A stretch of 32,213 nt of DNA. It comes from Butyrivibrio sp. GTDB lineage: Bacteria; Bacillota; Clostridia; Lachnospirales; Lachnospiraceae. The notes under the pieces are model-generated. The model had not been told where the DNA came from. It saw only the letters and a list, made by a program, of their open reading frames with translations, and ran no database searches. The translations under genes and the position numbers were made by a program. This document shows, in pieces, positions 17,232 through 24,924 of the stretch; position 1 is the first letter of the stretch; each line of letters starts with the position of its first letter. The stretch covers positions 1-32,213 of the forward strand of contig SVFV01000040.1 in the NCBI GenBank assembly GCA_015056655.1, given 5' to 3'.

Positions 17232-18449
17232 ATGACAGAGAAAAGAAAATGTATTGTTTGCGGTGGTGAAGATTTCTCACTGCTTATGACACTAGATAAT
17301 ATGCCTGCTAATGCACAGAACATGCCTGATGAGAATGGATTAAAAGATGATAAGCCTTTAAAGCTTGATCTTTGTCAGTGCAAGAAGTGTGGACTTGTAC
17401 AGTTTGCTGTTGATCCTGTTTATTACTACAAGGATGTTATCAGAGCTGGTGGTGGAACAACTACAATGAGAAACCTCAGACATGATGAGTATAAGAAGCT
17501 TCTACAGGCTATGCGTGATAATGGCATTGAGGGAAGACGAATAGTCGAGGTTGGTTGCGGAAGAGGCGAATTCCTTGCAATGTGGTCAGATCTTGATGAT
17601 GAGGATACCGCAAAGCTTGATCTGATGGGAATTGAGAATAGTGCGGATCTCGTAAAGACAGGTCAGAATAATGGATTAAATATTTGTAAGAATTTTGCTG
17701 AGGGAGATAACATCTATTCCGAGCAGAAATTCGATGCATTTGTTCAGTTTAATTTCCTTGAGCATCAGCCATATCCGGCAGATATGCTTAGGAACATTTG
17801 GAAGAATTTGAAAGATAAGGCTTTGGGACTGGTTACAGTTCCAAGCTTTGAATATATCATTGAAAATGATGGCTATTATGAGCTTATGAGAGATCATATT
17901 GCTTATTACACTATAGACACCATGAGTTATCTGTTTGAGAACAATGGATTCAAGGTGTTAAACAGTAGATTTGTAAACAGAGATACCATAGAGCTTCTGG
18001 TAGAGAAGGTGAATATGCCTGAGAGCGAAGTGGCTCCTTCAGAGATTAAGTCTGTAGATGTTTCAAATCTTAAAGAGAATTTCAGCGAGATTAAAGCTGT
18101 TATAGAAAAGCATGTTAATGAGCTGAATACTTCTGGTAAGAAGCTTGCTATTTGGGGTGCAAGTCACCAGACATTTACATTGGCTGCTACAACAGAGCTT
18201 AATGGCAAGGTTAGTTATATAATTGATTCAGCTGATTTTAAGCAGGGAAAGTATTCTCCTGTAAGTCATTTGCTGATAGCATCATCAGATTACTTCTTCG
18301 AGAATCCTGTTGATGAGATTCTGATTGTTGCACCGGGATATACGGATGAGATAGCAGGAATCATCAAAGAGAAGTTTGGAGATAAGGTAAGGGTATTAAC
18401 CCTTAAGGATAAGAGCATAAAGGATTATTTGACAGGCGAGGTTATATGA
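17232..18449 (+). CDS. Sugar C-methyltransferase (zinc-binding, SAM-dependent)
   Basis: This protein of about 405 residues has the three-part layout of nucleotide-sugar C-methyltransferases such as TylC3 or NovU. An N-terminal zinc site carries CIVCGG and CQCKKCG, the SAM domain has motif I VEVGCGRGEF and then QFNFLEHQP, and a C-terminal Rossmann-like domain contains LAIWGASHQTF. Such enzymes add a methyl branch at C3 or C5 next to a keto group. ATG at 17232 or GTG at 17226 (overlapping the previous stop as GTGA) are both possible; I prefer ATG. The downstream gene overlaps by four bases (ATGA). Its presence beside the ThDP enzyme suggests the final sugar carries a carbon branch, a methyl group, or both. 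Confidence 0.8.
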   Translation: MTEKRKCIVCGGEDFSLLMTLDNMPANAQNMPDENGLKDDKPLKLDLCQCKKCGLVQFAVDPVYYYKDVIRAGGGTTTMRNLRHDEYKKLLQAMRDNGIEGRRIVEVGCGRGEFLAMWSDLDDEDTAKLDLMGIENSADLVKTGQNNGLNICKNFAEGDNIYSEQKFDAFVQFNFLEHQPYPADMLRNIWKNLKDKALGLVTVPSFEYIIENDGYYELMRDHIAYYTIDTMSYLFENNGFKVLNSRFVNRDTIELLVEKVNMPESEVAPSEIKSVDVSNLKENFSEIKAVIEKHVNELNTSGKKLAIWGASHQTFTLAATTELNGKVSYIIDSADFKQGKYSPVSHLLIASSDYFFENPVDEILIVAPGYTDEIAGIIKEKFGDKVRVLTLKDKSIKDYLTGEVI

Positions 18450-19564
18450 AGGCTTTTGTATTAAAGGAAAGAGGCGTAGTCGAATATATTGAGAAAGATA
18501 AGCCGGTTCTGGAGGCTTCACATGGAGTTATATTAAAGCCAGTTTTGGTTGCTCCTTGTACAAGTGATGTCCACACTGTGTGGATGGGTTCTCCTAAGAG
18601 AAGAAATCTTACTTTGGGACATGAATGTGTAGCCGAAGTAGTTGAGGTTGGAAGTGATGTTCATGACTTTAAGGTTGGAGAAATAGTTGCAGTTCCGGCA
18701 ATTACTCCTGACTGGGGATGTGATGGAGTTGAGAAAAATTATGCGCATGCAGGAGTTAACTTCTCAGCGCACATGCTCGGCAAAAGTATAGACGGAGCTT
18801 TTCAGGAGTTTTTCTATATGCCGTATGCAGATAAGAATCTGGCACATATTCCTGATGGTGTTTCTCTTGAAGCAGCACTTATGTGTGTTGATGTGGTGGC
18901 AACAGGCTTTACTTGCGTTGAAGAAGCGGGTATTAATCCAGGCGATACCGTATGTGTAATGGGAATTGGAGCTATTGGACTTGCTGCAATAATGGGAGCA
19001 TTTTACAAAGGAGCTTCAAAGGTATATGCTATTGGGTCGAGAGCTGAAAATGTTGAGATAGCTAAAAGCCTGGGAGCAGAGGTGCTCAACTATAAAGAGT
19101 GCAATTGTGAATTGCCTACGCAGATGCATCCTTTAGCTAATTCGACAGGTTCAAAGGTTGTAAATAAGGTTTTGACTGAGACTGGAACAAAAGGTGTTGA
19201 TAAAGTTCTAATTTGTGGAGGCTCTGATGAGGCTCTTCCTCAGGCAGTCGATATGGTTAAATATGGCACAGGAACAGTTGTTAACGTCATGTATTATGGT
19301 GCAAAAGATGTTCCAGATGGAGAAATAGATTGTATTAAAATTCCTAAGTTTTCCATGGGCAGAGGAATGGCAAATAAGACTTTGAAGTTTGTTCTGTCAC
19401 GAGGCGGACGTTTATGGCTGGAGAACTTACTTGAGCTTTGTAAGGAAGGCAAAATTCATCCGGAGTGCTTAATTACTCGTCATTATAAAGGACTTGATAA
19501 TGTTGAACGAGCACTGTATGATATGAAAAATAGAGAAGCAATAAAAGTAGCAGTAGAATATTAG
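18446..19564 (+). CDS. Zinc-dependent MDR alcohol dehydrogenase, secondary-alcohol-dehydrogenase-like
   Basis: This is a 372-residue medium-chain dehydrogenase. It shows the features of the secondary/isopropanol dehydrogenase group: APCTSDVHTVWMG with the zinc Cys, GHECVAEVVEVGSDV with the zinc His and neighbouring Glu, AVPAITPDWG, DVVATGF with the third zinc ligand Asp, and the cofactor loop GIGAIGLAA. That group reduces methyl ketones to secondary alcohols. If the ThDP enzyme installs an acetyl branch on the sugar, this enzyme could reduce it to a hydroxyethyl branch, as YerF (a different fold) does in yersiniose biosynthesis; this is inference. The start overlaps the preceding stop (ATGA). 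All zinc ligands seem present. Confidence 0.75.
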   Translation: MKAFVLKERGVVEYIEKDKPVLEASHGVILKPVLVAPCTSDVHTVWMGSPKRRNLTLGHECVAEVVEVGSDVHDFKVGEIVAVPAITPDWGCDGVEKNYAHAGVNFSAHMLGKSIDGAFQEFFYMPYADKNLAHIPDGVSLEAALMCVDVVATGFTCVEEAGINPGDTVCVMGIGAIGLAAIMGAFYKGASKVYAIGSRAENVEIAKSLGAEVLNYKECNCELPTQMHPLANSTGSKVVNKVLTETGTKGVDKVLICGGSDEALPQAVDMVKYGTGTVVNVMYYGAKDVPDGEIDCIKIPKFSMGRGMANKTLKFVLSRGGRLWLENLLELCKEGKIHPECLITRHYKGLDNVERALYDMKNREAIKVAVEY

Positions 19565-19615
19565 TGTATAATATGGCACTGCGCAATAAATTTAATTTGG
19601 ATTTAAGGAAGCTTT

Positions 19616-20563
19616 ATGAAGAAAATAAGTGTAATGATCCCTTGCTATAACGAAGAAGAGAATGTAGTAGCAATTGGTGACGCTGTAGAGGATATTATCA
19701 AAAAAGAACTGCCAGAGTATGACTATGAGATTTGCTATGTAGATAATGCTTCTACTGACAAAACAAGACCACTCATTGAGGAGATTTGTGAGAAGAATAA
19801 GAAGAGAAAGGCTATCTTCAACGTTACAAATTTTGGACAGTTCAATTCTCCTTTCCATGGTATCTGTGAATTGGATGGAGACTGCGTAATATCCGTATGT
19901 GCTGATTTTCAGGATCCGGTTGAGATGATTCCGGTGTTCGTACATGAATGGGAGAAGGGACATCGTATCGTAAGTGGAGTTAAGACCTCCAGTAAAGAGA
20001 ATGGTCTTATCTATTTCCTCAGATCTATGTACTATAAGCTGATAAAGAGCATGTCATCTGTACATATGATTGAGCATTTCACAGGATTTGGTCTCTATGA
20101 CAAATCATTTGTTAAGCTTATGAGAGAACTGGATGATCCGCTTCCGTTTATCAGAGGCGTAGTAGCGGAATATGGCGAAGGATTTAATTTGAAGCTTGTA
20201 GAATACGAGCAGCCGCTTCGCCGTGCAGGAAAGACTCATAATAATTTCTTTACATTGTATGATGCTGCTATGCTGAGCTTTACATCATATACAAAAGTTG
20301 GACTTCGACTGATGACAATGCTTGGATTCATAGTTGGAATGATAGATGTCATCGTAGCTGTAGTATATCTTGTATTGAAGCTTATGTACTGGGATGAGTT
20401 TCATGCCGGATATGCGCCGATGATAATCGGAATGTTCCTTATTGGGGCTGTTCAGCTGGCATTTATGGGCTTTATGGGTGAGTACATAATGAATATCAAT
20501 ACTCGCACAATTCATAGACCTATAGTTGTAGAAGAACGAAGAATTAATTTTGAAGAAAAATGA
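19616..20563 (+). CDS. GtrB-like polyprenyl-phosphate glycosyltransferase (GT2)
   Basis: This is a 315-residue GT2 enzyme with a two-helix C-terminal anchor (about 220-245 and 265-290). It opens ISVMIPCYNEEENV, has the DNASTD acceptor-side motif, DFQDP as the metal-binding D-x-D-like region, and ends with a short basic/acidic tail after TRTIHRP. Family members (GtrB, ArnC, DPM1-like) load a nucleotide sugar onto undecaprenyl phosphate on the inner face of the membrane. AAGGA lies 6 bases before the ATG. The product would be flipped by the GtrA-like protein at 30619 and used by a GT-C enzyme. A likely donor is glucose or the CDP-sugar made here, but this cannot be read from the sequence. Confidence 0.85.
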   Translation: MKKISVMIPCYNEEENVVAIGDAVEDIIKKELPEYDYEICYVDNASTDKTRPLIEEICEKNKKRKAIFNVTNFGQFNSPFHGICELDGDCVISVCADFQDPVEMIPVFVHEWEKGHRIVSGVKTSSKENGLIYFLRSMYYKLIKSMSSVHMIEHFTGFGLYDKSFVKLMRELDDPLPFIRGVVAEYGEGFNLKLVEYEQPLRRAGKTHNNFFTLYDAAMLSFTSYTKVGLRLMTMLGFIVGMIDVIVAVVYLVLKLMYWDEFHAGYAPMIIGMFLIGAVQLAFMGFMGEYIMNINTRTIHRPIVVEERRINFEEK

Positions 20564-20568
20564 TATTT

Positions 20569-20593
20569 CGGCTACTTTAGAGTAGCCGATTTT
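20569..20593 (+). terminator. Hairpin after the GtrB-like gene, weak intrinsic terminator
   Basis: A perfect 8-bp stem CGGCTACT / AGTAGCCG (20569-20576 with 20581-20588) with a TTAG loop is followed by ATTTT. The short T-tract and the gene starting 18 bases later suggest attenuation or mRNA processing rather than complete termination. Confidence 0.5.
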
Positions 20594-20610
20594 AAATGGA
20601 GAATGCATTG

Positions 20611-21366
20611 ATGAAAAAATACAAGGTAGGATATGTGGCTGGAGTATTTGATTTATTTCATATCGGCCATTTGAATCTGGTGAGAAATGCTAAGAATGAA
20701 TGTGAGCATCTTATAGTAGGTGCGCTGGAAGATGATCTGGTAATTCATTTTAAAGGTAAAGCTCCGTTTATTCCGCTTAAGGAGAGAATGGAGGTATTAG
20801 CTGCTTGTAAATATGTAGATGAAGTAGTACCCGTTAGTTTTGAAAACATAAACAAGATGGATGCATGGAACAGGCTTCACTTTGATTGCTTGTTTTCTGG
20901 AGATGATTATTCCGGGAATCCGTATTGGATTGAAGATCAGAAGAATCTACAGGCGGTAGGTTCTGATATTCAGTTTTTCTCATATACCAAGTCTACAAGC
21001 TCAACACAGATTAAGAGAGCTCTTCGCGGACATGATGATTATCTTGACGAGGATAAGAGAAACCTTCTTGTTGATTTTTGTAAGGATTGCGATCGTCTGT
21101 ATATCTATGGAGCGGGTGTGTATGGACAGCGTATGTCAGAGATGCTTCATGACAATGCTATAAAATTTGATGGCTATATGGTTTCTGACATCACAACTTT
21201 AACCAAGCCTGTTACAGATCACCCTGTATATCAGGTTGAGGCTGTTATGCCTGGTGAGAATGTTGGTATTATCATGGCTATGAAGGAAACATTCCAGAAT
21301 GAGGTAAGACCTCAGCTTCAGGAGAAGGGCTTTAGTAAACTGTTTAATATCCTGCAGATTCTCTAA
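20611..21366 (+). CDS. Glycerol-3-phosphate-cytidylyltransferase-like protein with a C-terminal Rossmann-like domain
   Basis: This is a 251-residue protein. Residues 1 to about 140 are a cytidylyltransferase fold: GYVAGVFDLFHIGHLNLVRNA with the HxGH motif at 17-20, and YTKSTSSTQIKR standing in for the second nucleotide-binding motif. The family makes CDP-glycerol or a similar CDP-alcohol. Residues about 160-251 start LYIYGAGVYGQR, a Rossmann-like signature, which ordinary TagD proteins (about 130 residues) lack. ATG at 20611 is preferred because GGAG lies 9 bases upstream; an ATG at 20596 overlaps that site. A glycerophosphodiesterase-like gene lies nearby, so a glycerol-phosphate substituent on the polymer is possible. 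The alcohol phosphate used is not certain. Confidence 0.75.
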   Translation: MKKYKVGYVAGVFDLFHIGHLNLVRNAKNECEHLIVGALEDDLVIHFKGKAPFIPLKERMEVLAACKYVDEVVPVSFENINKMDAWNRLHFDCLFSGDDYSGNPYWIEDQKNLQAVGSDIQFFSYTKSTSSTQIKRALRGHDDYLDEDKRNLLVDFCKDCDRLYIYGAGVYGQRMSEMLHDNAIKFDGYMVSDITTLTKPVTDHPVYQVEAVMPGENVGIIMAMKETFQNEVRPQLQEKGFSKLFNILQIL

Positions 21367-21423
21367 GGTATCGATAAGGGTGGAAGAGCAAGTTCTGAGC
21401 GTAAGGAAGGTCAGATAGATTTA

Positions 21424-23070
21424 GTGGAAACATCACAGAAAATTCGAAACTACATAGATAATAATACTTCTGAAATATTTGATTCTGAGATAAAGGATGA
21501 AAAGGAACTTGTATTTTTTTATCATTTATCAGAGATGAGGAAGTCTCTTTATAACTGGTATGACTTTAGGAATGATGGAAAGCTCCTTGAAGTGGGCGCT
21601 GGTTTTGGCGCGCTTACTGGCCTTTTCTGTGAAAAGTGTGCCAGCGTAACAGCTTTGGCAGAGAGTGAGTATCAGGCTGACGCTATCAGAGTAAGGCATA
21701 GTAAGTACGATAATTTGTCGGTTTATGGCTTAGATTCTGAGAATGCAGAGGCTGATTTTGAGGATAATTCAGATAGAGAATTGATGTCAGGGGTTATTGA
21801 CGGGGATGCTTTGTTGGAGGCACTTGACAGGCTTGCTGGTGAGAAGTTTGACTATATAGTTTTGACAGGCATTTTGGAGCGAATTTCATCTGGTCGTGAG
21901 GAACTACTGATGAGAATCAAGGGACTACTTGCACCAAAGGGTAAGCTCCTTATAGCTACAGAAAATAGATATGGAATGAAGTATCTTTGTGGAGAGCGCG
22001 AAGATGTATCTGGTATTCCATTTGCTGGACTTAGAAACGGAGGAGTGACTAGGCAGGGGCTTATATCTCTTGTCTGTGAAGCAGGTTTTTCAAAGCATAA
22101 GTTCTTTTATCCTTTACCGGATTACAGATTCCCGCTTCAGGTCTATACGGACGAGTATCTTCCGCAGAAGAATATAGGTGAGAGGGTGTTGTTCTACCAT
22201 GATGGAGCAGAGTCTCTTGTAGCAGATGAGAAGCTTTTGTATTCTGACATAATTGATAATGGAGTATTTCCGTTTGTTGCCAACTCATTTTTGATCGAAT
22301 GCATGGCAGATGGCAGCGCAGAAGATTTGTCAGATGTGAGTTTTGTGGCGCTGACTACAGACAGGGGGCCAGAAGCAGCTCTTACTACAGTGATTAAGAG
22401 GGATGCAGTTGAGAAGAAGCCTTTATATTCTGAGGGCTTGAAGAGTATCCAGGAAGTGCTCAGAAATGTTCAGGAGATGAAGGAAAGAGGGCTTTCTGTA
22501 ATTGACCATGAGTTTGATGGCTCAGTTATCAGAATGCCATATATAGAGGCTCCTGCGCTTATGGATTATATGCGTACGATCTCAGATGACAGAGAGAAGA
22601 TATCAGATATTTTTGAGCTGCTTTGGACTATGATTTTGCAGTCATCTGATGAAGTTCCAGCTAATGAGAATAGAATCAAAGAATATGGCGAGCTAGGAGA
22701 TGAAGTCAACTGGGGCCCCATTCTTAAGAAGGTTTACATCGAGATGATGCCCATGAATTGCTTTTATATTGATGGGCAGATAAGCTTTTTTGATCAGGAA
22801 TTTGCAAGAGAGTATTTCCCTGCTAAATATGCTATGTATAGGGCTGTTTTCTATACATATGTTAATATTCCTGAGATTGAGAAAGTGCTTCCTGCAGCTG
22901 AAATTAAGGCGAAATATGGCTTTGAAGATAAACTGTGGAATGCTTTTATGGCAGAAGAAAGTAGGTTTGTAGAAGCTATTAGAAGGTTATCAGATAATGC
23001 ATTTTTCTATGACAGGCTGAGAGTTGATGAAGCTAAAATGCAGGATAATGCAAAACGCCTTATGTTATGA
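21424..23070 (+). CDS. SAM methyltransferase fused to a kinase-like domain (WbdD-like layout)
   Basis: This is a 548-residue protein. Residues about 30-230 form a class I methyltransferase with motif I LLEVGAGFGALTG (acidic start E56). From about 280 on the sequence fits a small-molecule or protein-kinase-like fold: K325 in TVIKRDA, a helix with possible paired Glu residues, MMPMNCFYIDG with N445, and FFDQEF with D457 in the position of the metal-binding DFG/DxE Asp. A methyltransferase followed by a kinase is the layout of WbdD, which caps and terminates O-polysaccharide chains; the relation here is inferred from architecture. The GTG at 21424 is the furthest plausible start, with a distant GGAAGG. 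The intergenic gap of 57 bases shows nothing else. Confidence 0.7.
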   Translation: METSQKIRNYIDNNTSEIFDSEIKDEKELVFFYHLSEMRKSLYNWYDFRNDGKLLEVGAGFGALTGLFCEKCASVTALAESEYQADAIRVRHSKYDNLSVYGLDSENAEADFEDNSDRELMSGVIDGDALLEALDRLAGEKFDYIVLTGILERISSGREELLMRIKGLLAPKGKLLIATENRYGMKYLCGEREDVSGIPFAGLRNGGVTRQGLISLVCEAGFSKHKFFYPLPDYRFPLQVYTDEYLPQKNIGERVLFYHDGAESLVADEKLLYSDIIDNGVFPFVANSFLIECMADGSAEDLSDVSFVALTTDRGPEAALTTVIKRDAVEKKPLYSEGLKSIQEVLRNVQEMKERGLSVIDHEFDGSVIRMPYIEAPALMDYMRTISDDREKISDIFELLWTMILQSSDEVPANENRIKEYGELGDEVNWGPILKKVYIEMMPMNCFYIDGQISFFDQEFAREYFPAKYAMYRAVFYTYVNIPEIEKVLPAAEIKAKYGFEDKLWNAFMAEESRFVEAIRRLSDNAFFYDRLRVDEAKMQDNAKRLML

Positions 23071-23076
23071 TATAAT
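23068..23076 (+). promoter_or_regulatory. Extended -10 element upstream of the small membrane protein gene
   Basis: TGATATAAT exactly matches TGnTATAAT and lies 41 bases before the ATG at 23118, overlapping the stop of the preceding gene. There is no convincing -35, which extended -10 promoters can tolerate. A related TGTATAAT occurs at 19565-19572 ahead of the GtrB-like gene. Confidence 0.4.
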
Positions 23077-23117
23077 ATGCAATCGGAATTTAAAGAAATA
23101 TAGTAATTGAGGTTGAG

Positions 23118-23723
23118 ATGGAATTAATTAAAAAACGAAAATTCAGAATGGTAGTTTGCGCATTTATAGCATATCTTGCGCTTGTGGGATTTTGCCTTGC
23201 ATATAGTACAGAAGCACCTGTTCGTGGTAATAAGAGTATGATTTTGACTGATTATGCTACAGGTGAGGAGCTTGGTACACTTCCTTACGGAAATAGAAGC
23301 TTTAGCATGACATGTTTTGGAACCAGAGTTATTCATGCTCCTGTAAGCCTTATGTCAGGTCAGGGTTTTAAGGTTAAGTTTAATGCTACAATCGAGGGAG
23401 CTCCTGATGCAATTGTCTGTGTAGATTTGTGTACAACAGATTTTGATCCTGAGGAGTGTGAGTTTGATACTCATGTTGTAGAGGGTGAGAACGAGGTAAG
23501 TGGAGAGATTTATTTTGAAAATGTTAATCACCCTGTAGCAAGTGAACTTCGTATATTTACTAGCACAGAAGGAGCTCAGTTGACAGTAACTAAGCTGCGT
23601 CTTGATAGAATCGAGAATCAGAGAGTCGGACATTGGGGATATATGTGTCTCGCAGTTATGTTCGTTTTCCTTGCAGCAACAATTGTATTATTTGTTCTTG
23701 ATCGTCGCGGAGCTGAGAAATAA
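23118..23723 (+). CDS. Small membrane protein with two terminal anchors and a beta-rich outer domain
   Basis: This is a 201-residue protein. Hydrophobic segments lie at about 11-30 and 174-196, and the 140 residues between them are Thr/Val/Gly-rich and probably a beta-sandwich-like extracytoplasmic domain (for example IYFENVNHPVASELRIFTS). I do not recognise the family. Both ends of the chain would be cytoplasmic, with basic RKFR before helix one and DRRGAEK after helix two. The layout superficially recalls chain-length regulators, but the signature proline-rich segment of Wzz is absent. GAGG lies upstream of the ATG, and the next gene starts 2 bases after the stop. Confidence 0.7.
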   Translation: MELIKKRKFRMVVCAFIAYLALVGFCLAYSTEAPVRGNKSMILTDYATGEELGTLPYGNRSFSMTCFGTRVIHAPVSLMSGQGFKVKFNATIEGAPDAIVCVDLCTTDFDPEECEFDTHVVEGENEVSGEIYFENVNHPVASELRIFTSTEGAQLTVTKLRLDRIENQRVGHWGYMCLAVMFVFLAATIVLFVLDRRGAEK

Positions 23724-23725
23724 AA

Positions 23726-24910
23726 ATGGGTAAAATAGCTTTTGTTAGTCCATGGTATGGTAACGATATCCCGGGAGGTGCTGAGACAGCGCTTCGCGGG
23801 ATTATTATGCACTTAAAAGATGCAGGCGTTGACCTTGAGGTTCTTACTACTTGTGTAAAGCAATTCACAGCGGATTGGAATGAGAACTATTATAAGAGCG
23901 GATTGGAGATGGTTTCAGATGTCCCAGTTCGCAGATTTAAGGTTAGAAAAAGAAATGTAAAGAAGTTCGATAGCATAAATGCAAAACTGATAATGGGACA
24001 ACCTGTTTCAGCTGAGGAAGAAGAAGTATTTATGCAGGAGATGGTAAACAGCCCGGATCTTTATGATTACATTTCTTCCCACAAAGATGAGTATGATGCA
24101 TTTGTTTATATACCATATATGTTTGGAACTACATATTATGGTATATTGGCTTGCCCTGAGAAGGCGATAGTGATTCCTTGTTTCCACGAAGAGTCATATA
24201 TTCATATGCAGATTTATAAGAAGGCTTTCGAGAATGTTCGTGGAATTATTTATCTGGCTCAGCCTGAGATGGATACAGCTCATAAGGTTTTTGACTTTAG
24301 TAATGTCAAAGAGGCTGTCATTGGGACAGGCGTGGATACTGATATAGAGTATAGTGCTTCTCGATTTAGAGAGAAGTTTGGAATAGATTCTCCATTTGTT
24401 CTTTATGCTGGTAGGAAAGACGTTGGAAAGAACGTAAATGTTCTGGTTGATTATTTTTCAAAGTATAAGAAGCAGAATGAGGACTCAGATGTAAAGCTTG
24501 TGCTGATTGGCGGCGGAAGTATTGATGTTCCTGCGAATGTGAAAGATGATGTCATAGACCTGGGATTTGTTGATATTCAGGACAAGATTGACGCCTATGC
24601 AGCTGCTACACTTTTGTGTCAGCCTTCAACTCATGAGAGCTTCAGTATAGTTATTATGGAGAGCTGGTTATGCGATAGACCGGTGCTTGTGCATAGGGAT
24701 TGCGATGTGACCAGGGAGTTTGTAAGAACAGCGAATGGTGGACTCTTCTTCGGAGATTACTATGAGTTCGAAGCATGTCTTGATTATATTTTAGCGAATG
24801 AGAGCGATGCGTCTGTCATGGGTAATCAGGGAAAGAAGTTTGTTCTTGAGAACTTCGATTGGAAGATTGTAACTAAGAAGATTTGTGATTTTTTGGATGA
24901 TTGTAGATAG
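23726..24910 (+). CDS. Family-4 glycosyltransferase
   Basis: This is a 394-residue GT-B enzyme. The N-terminal half opens IAFVSPWYGNDIPGGAETALRG, the acceptor-side glycine-rich loop of GT4 proteins. The C-terminal half has VLYAGRKDVGKNV, the LIGGGS strand and HESFSIVIMESW, which supplies the E-x7-E catalytic/nucleotide-sugar pair. No membrane helix is seen; such enzymes work at the inner face of the membrane, adding one sugar to the lipid-linked repeat unit. The stop of the preceding gene is 2 bases upstream, and the following ORF begins 14 bases after its stop. Donor and acceptor are unknown. Confidence 0.85.
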   Translation: MGKIAFVSPWYGNDIPGGAETALRGIIMHLKDAGVDLEVLTTCVKQFTADWNENYYKSGLEMVSDVPVRRFKVRKRNVKKFDSINAKLIMGQPVSAEEEEVFMQEMVNSPDLYDYISSHKDEYDAFVYIPYMFGTTYYGILACPEKAIVIPCFHEESYIHMQIYKKAFENVRGIIYLAQPEMDTAHKVFDFSNVKEAVIGTGVDTDIEYSASRFREKFGIDSPFVLYAGRKDVGKNVNVLVDYFSKYKKQNEDSDVKLVLIGGGSIDVPANVKDDVIDLGFVDIQDKIDAYAAATLLCQPSTHESFSIVIMESWLCDRPVLVHRDCDVTREFVRTANGGLFFGDYYEFEACLDYILANESDASVMGNQGKKFVLENFDWKIVTKKICDFLDDCR

Positions 24911-24924
24911 GATTGGAAGAGTTT

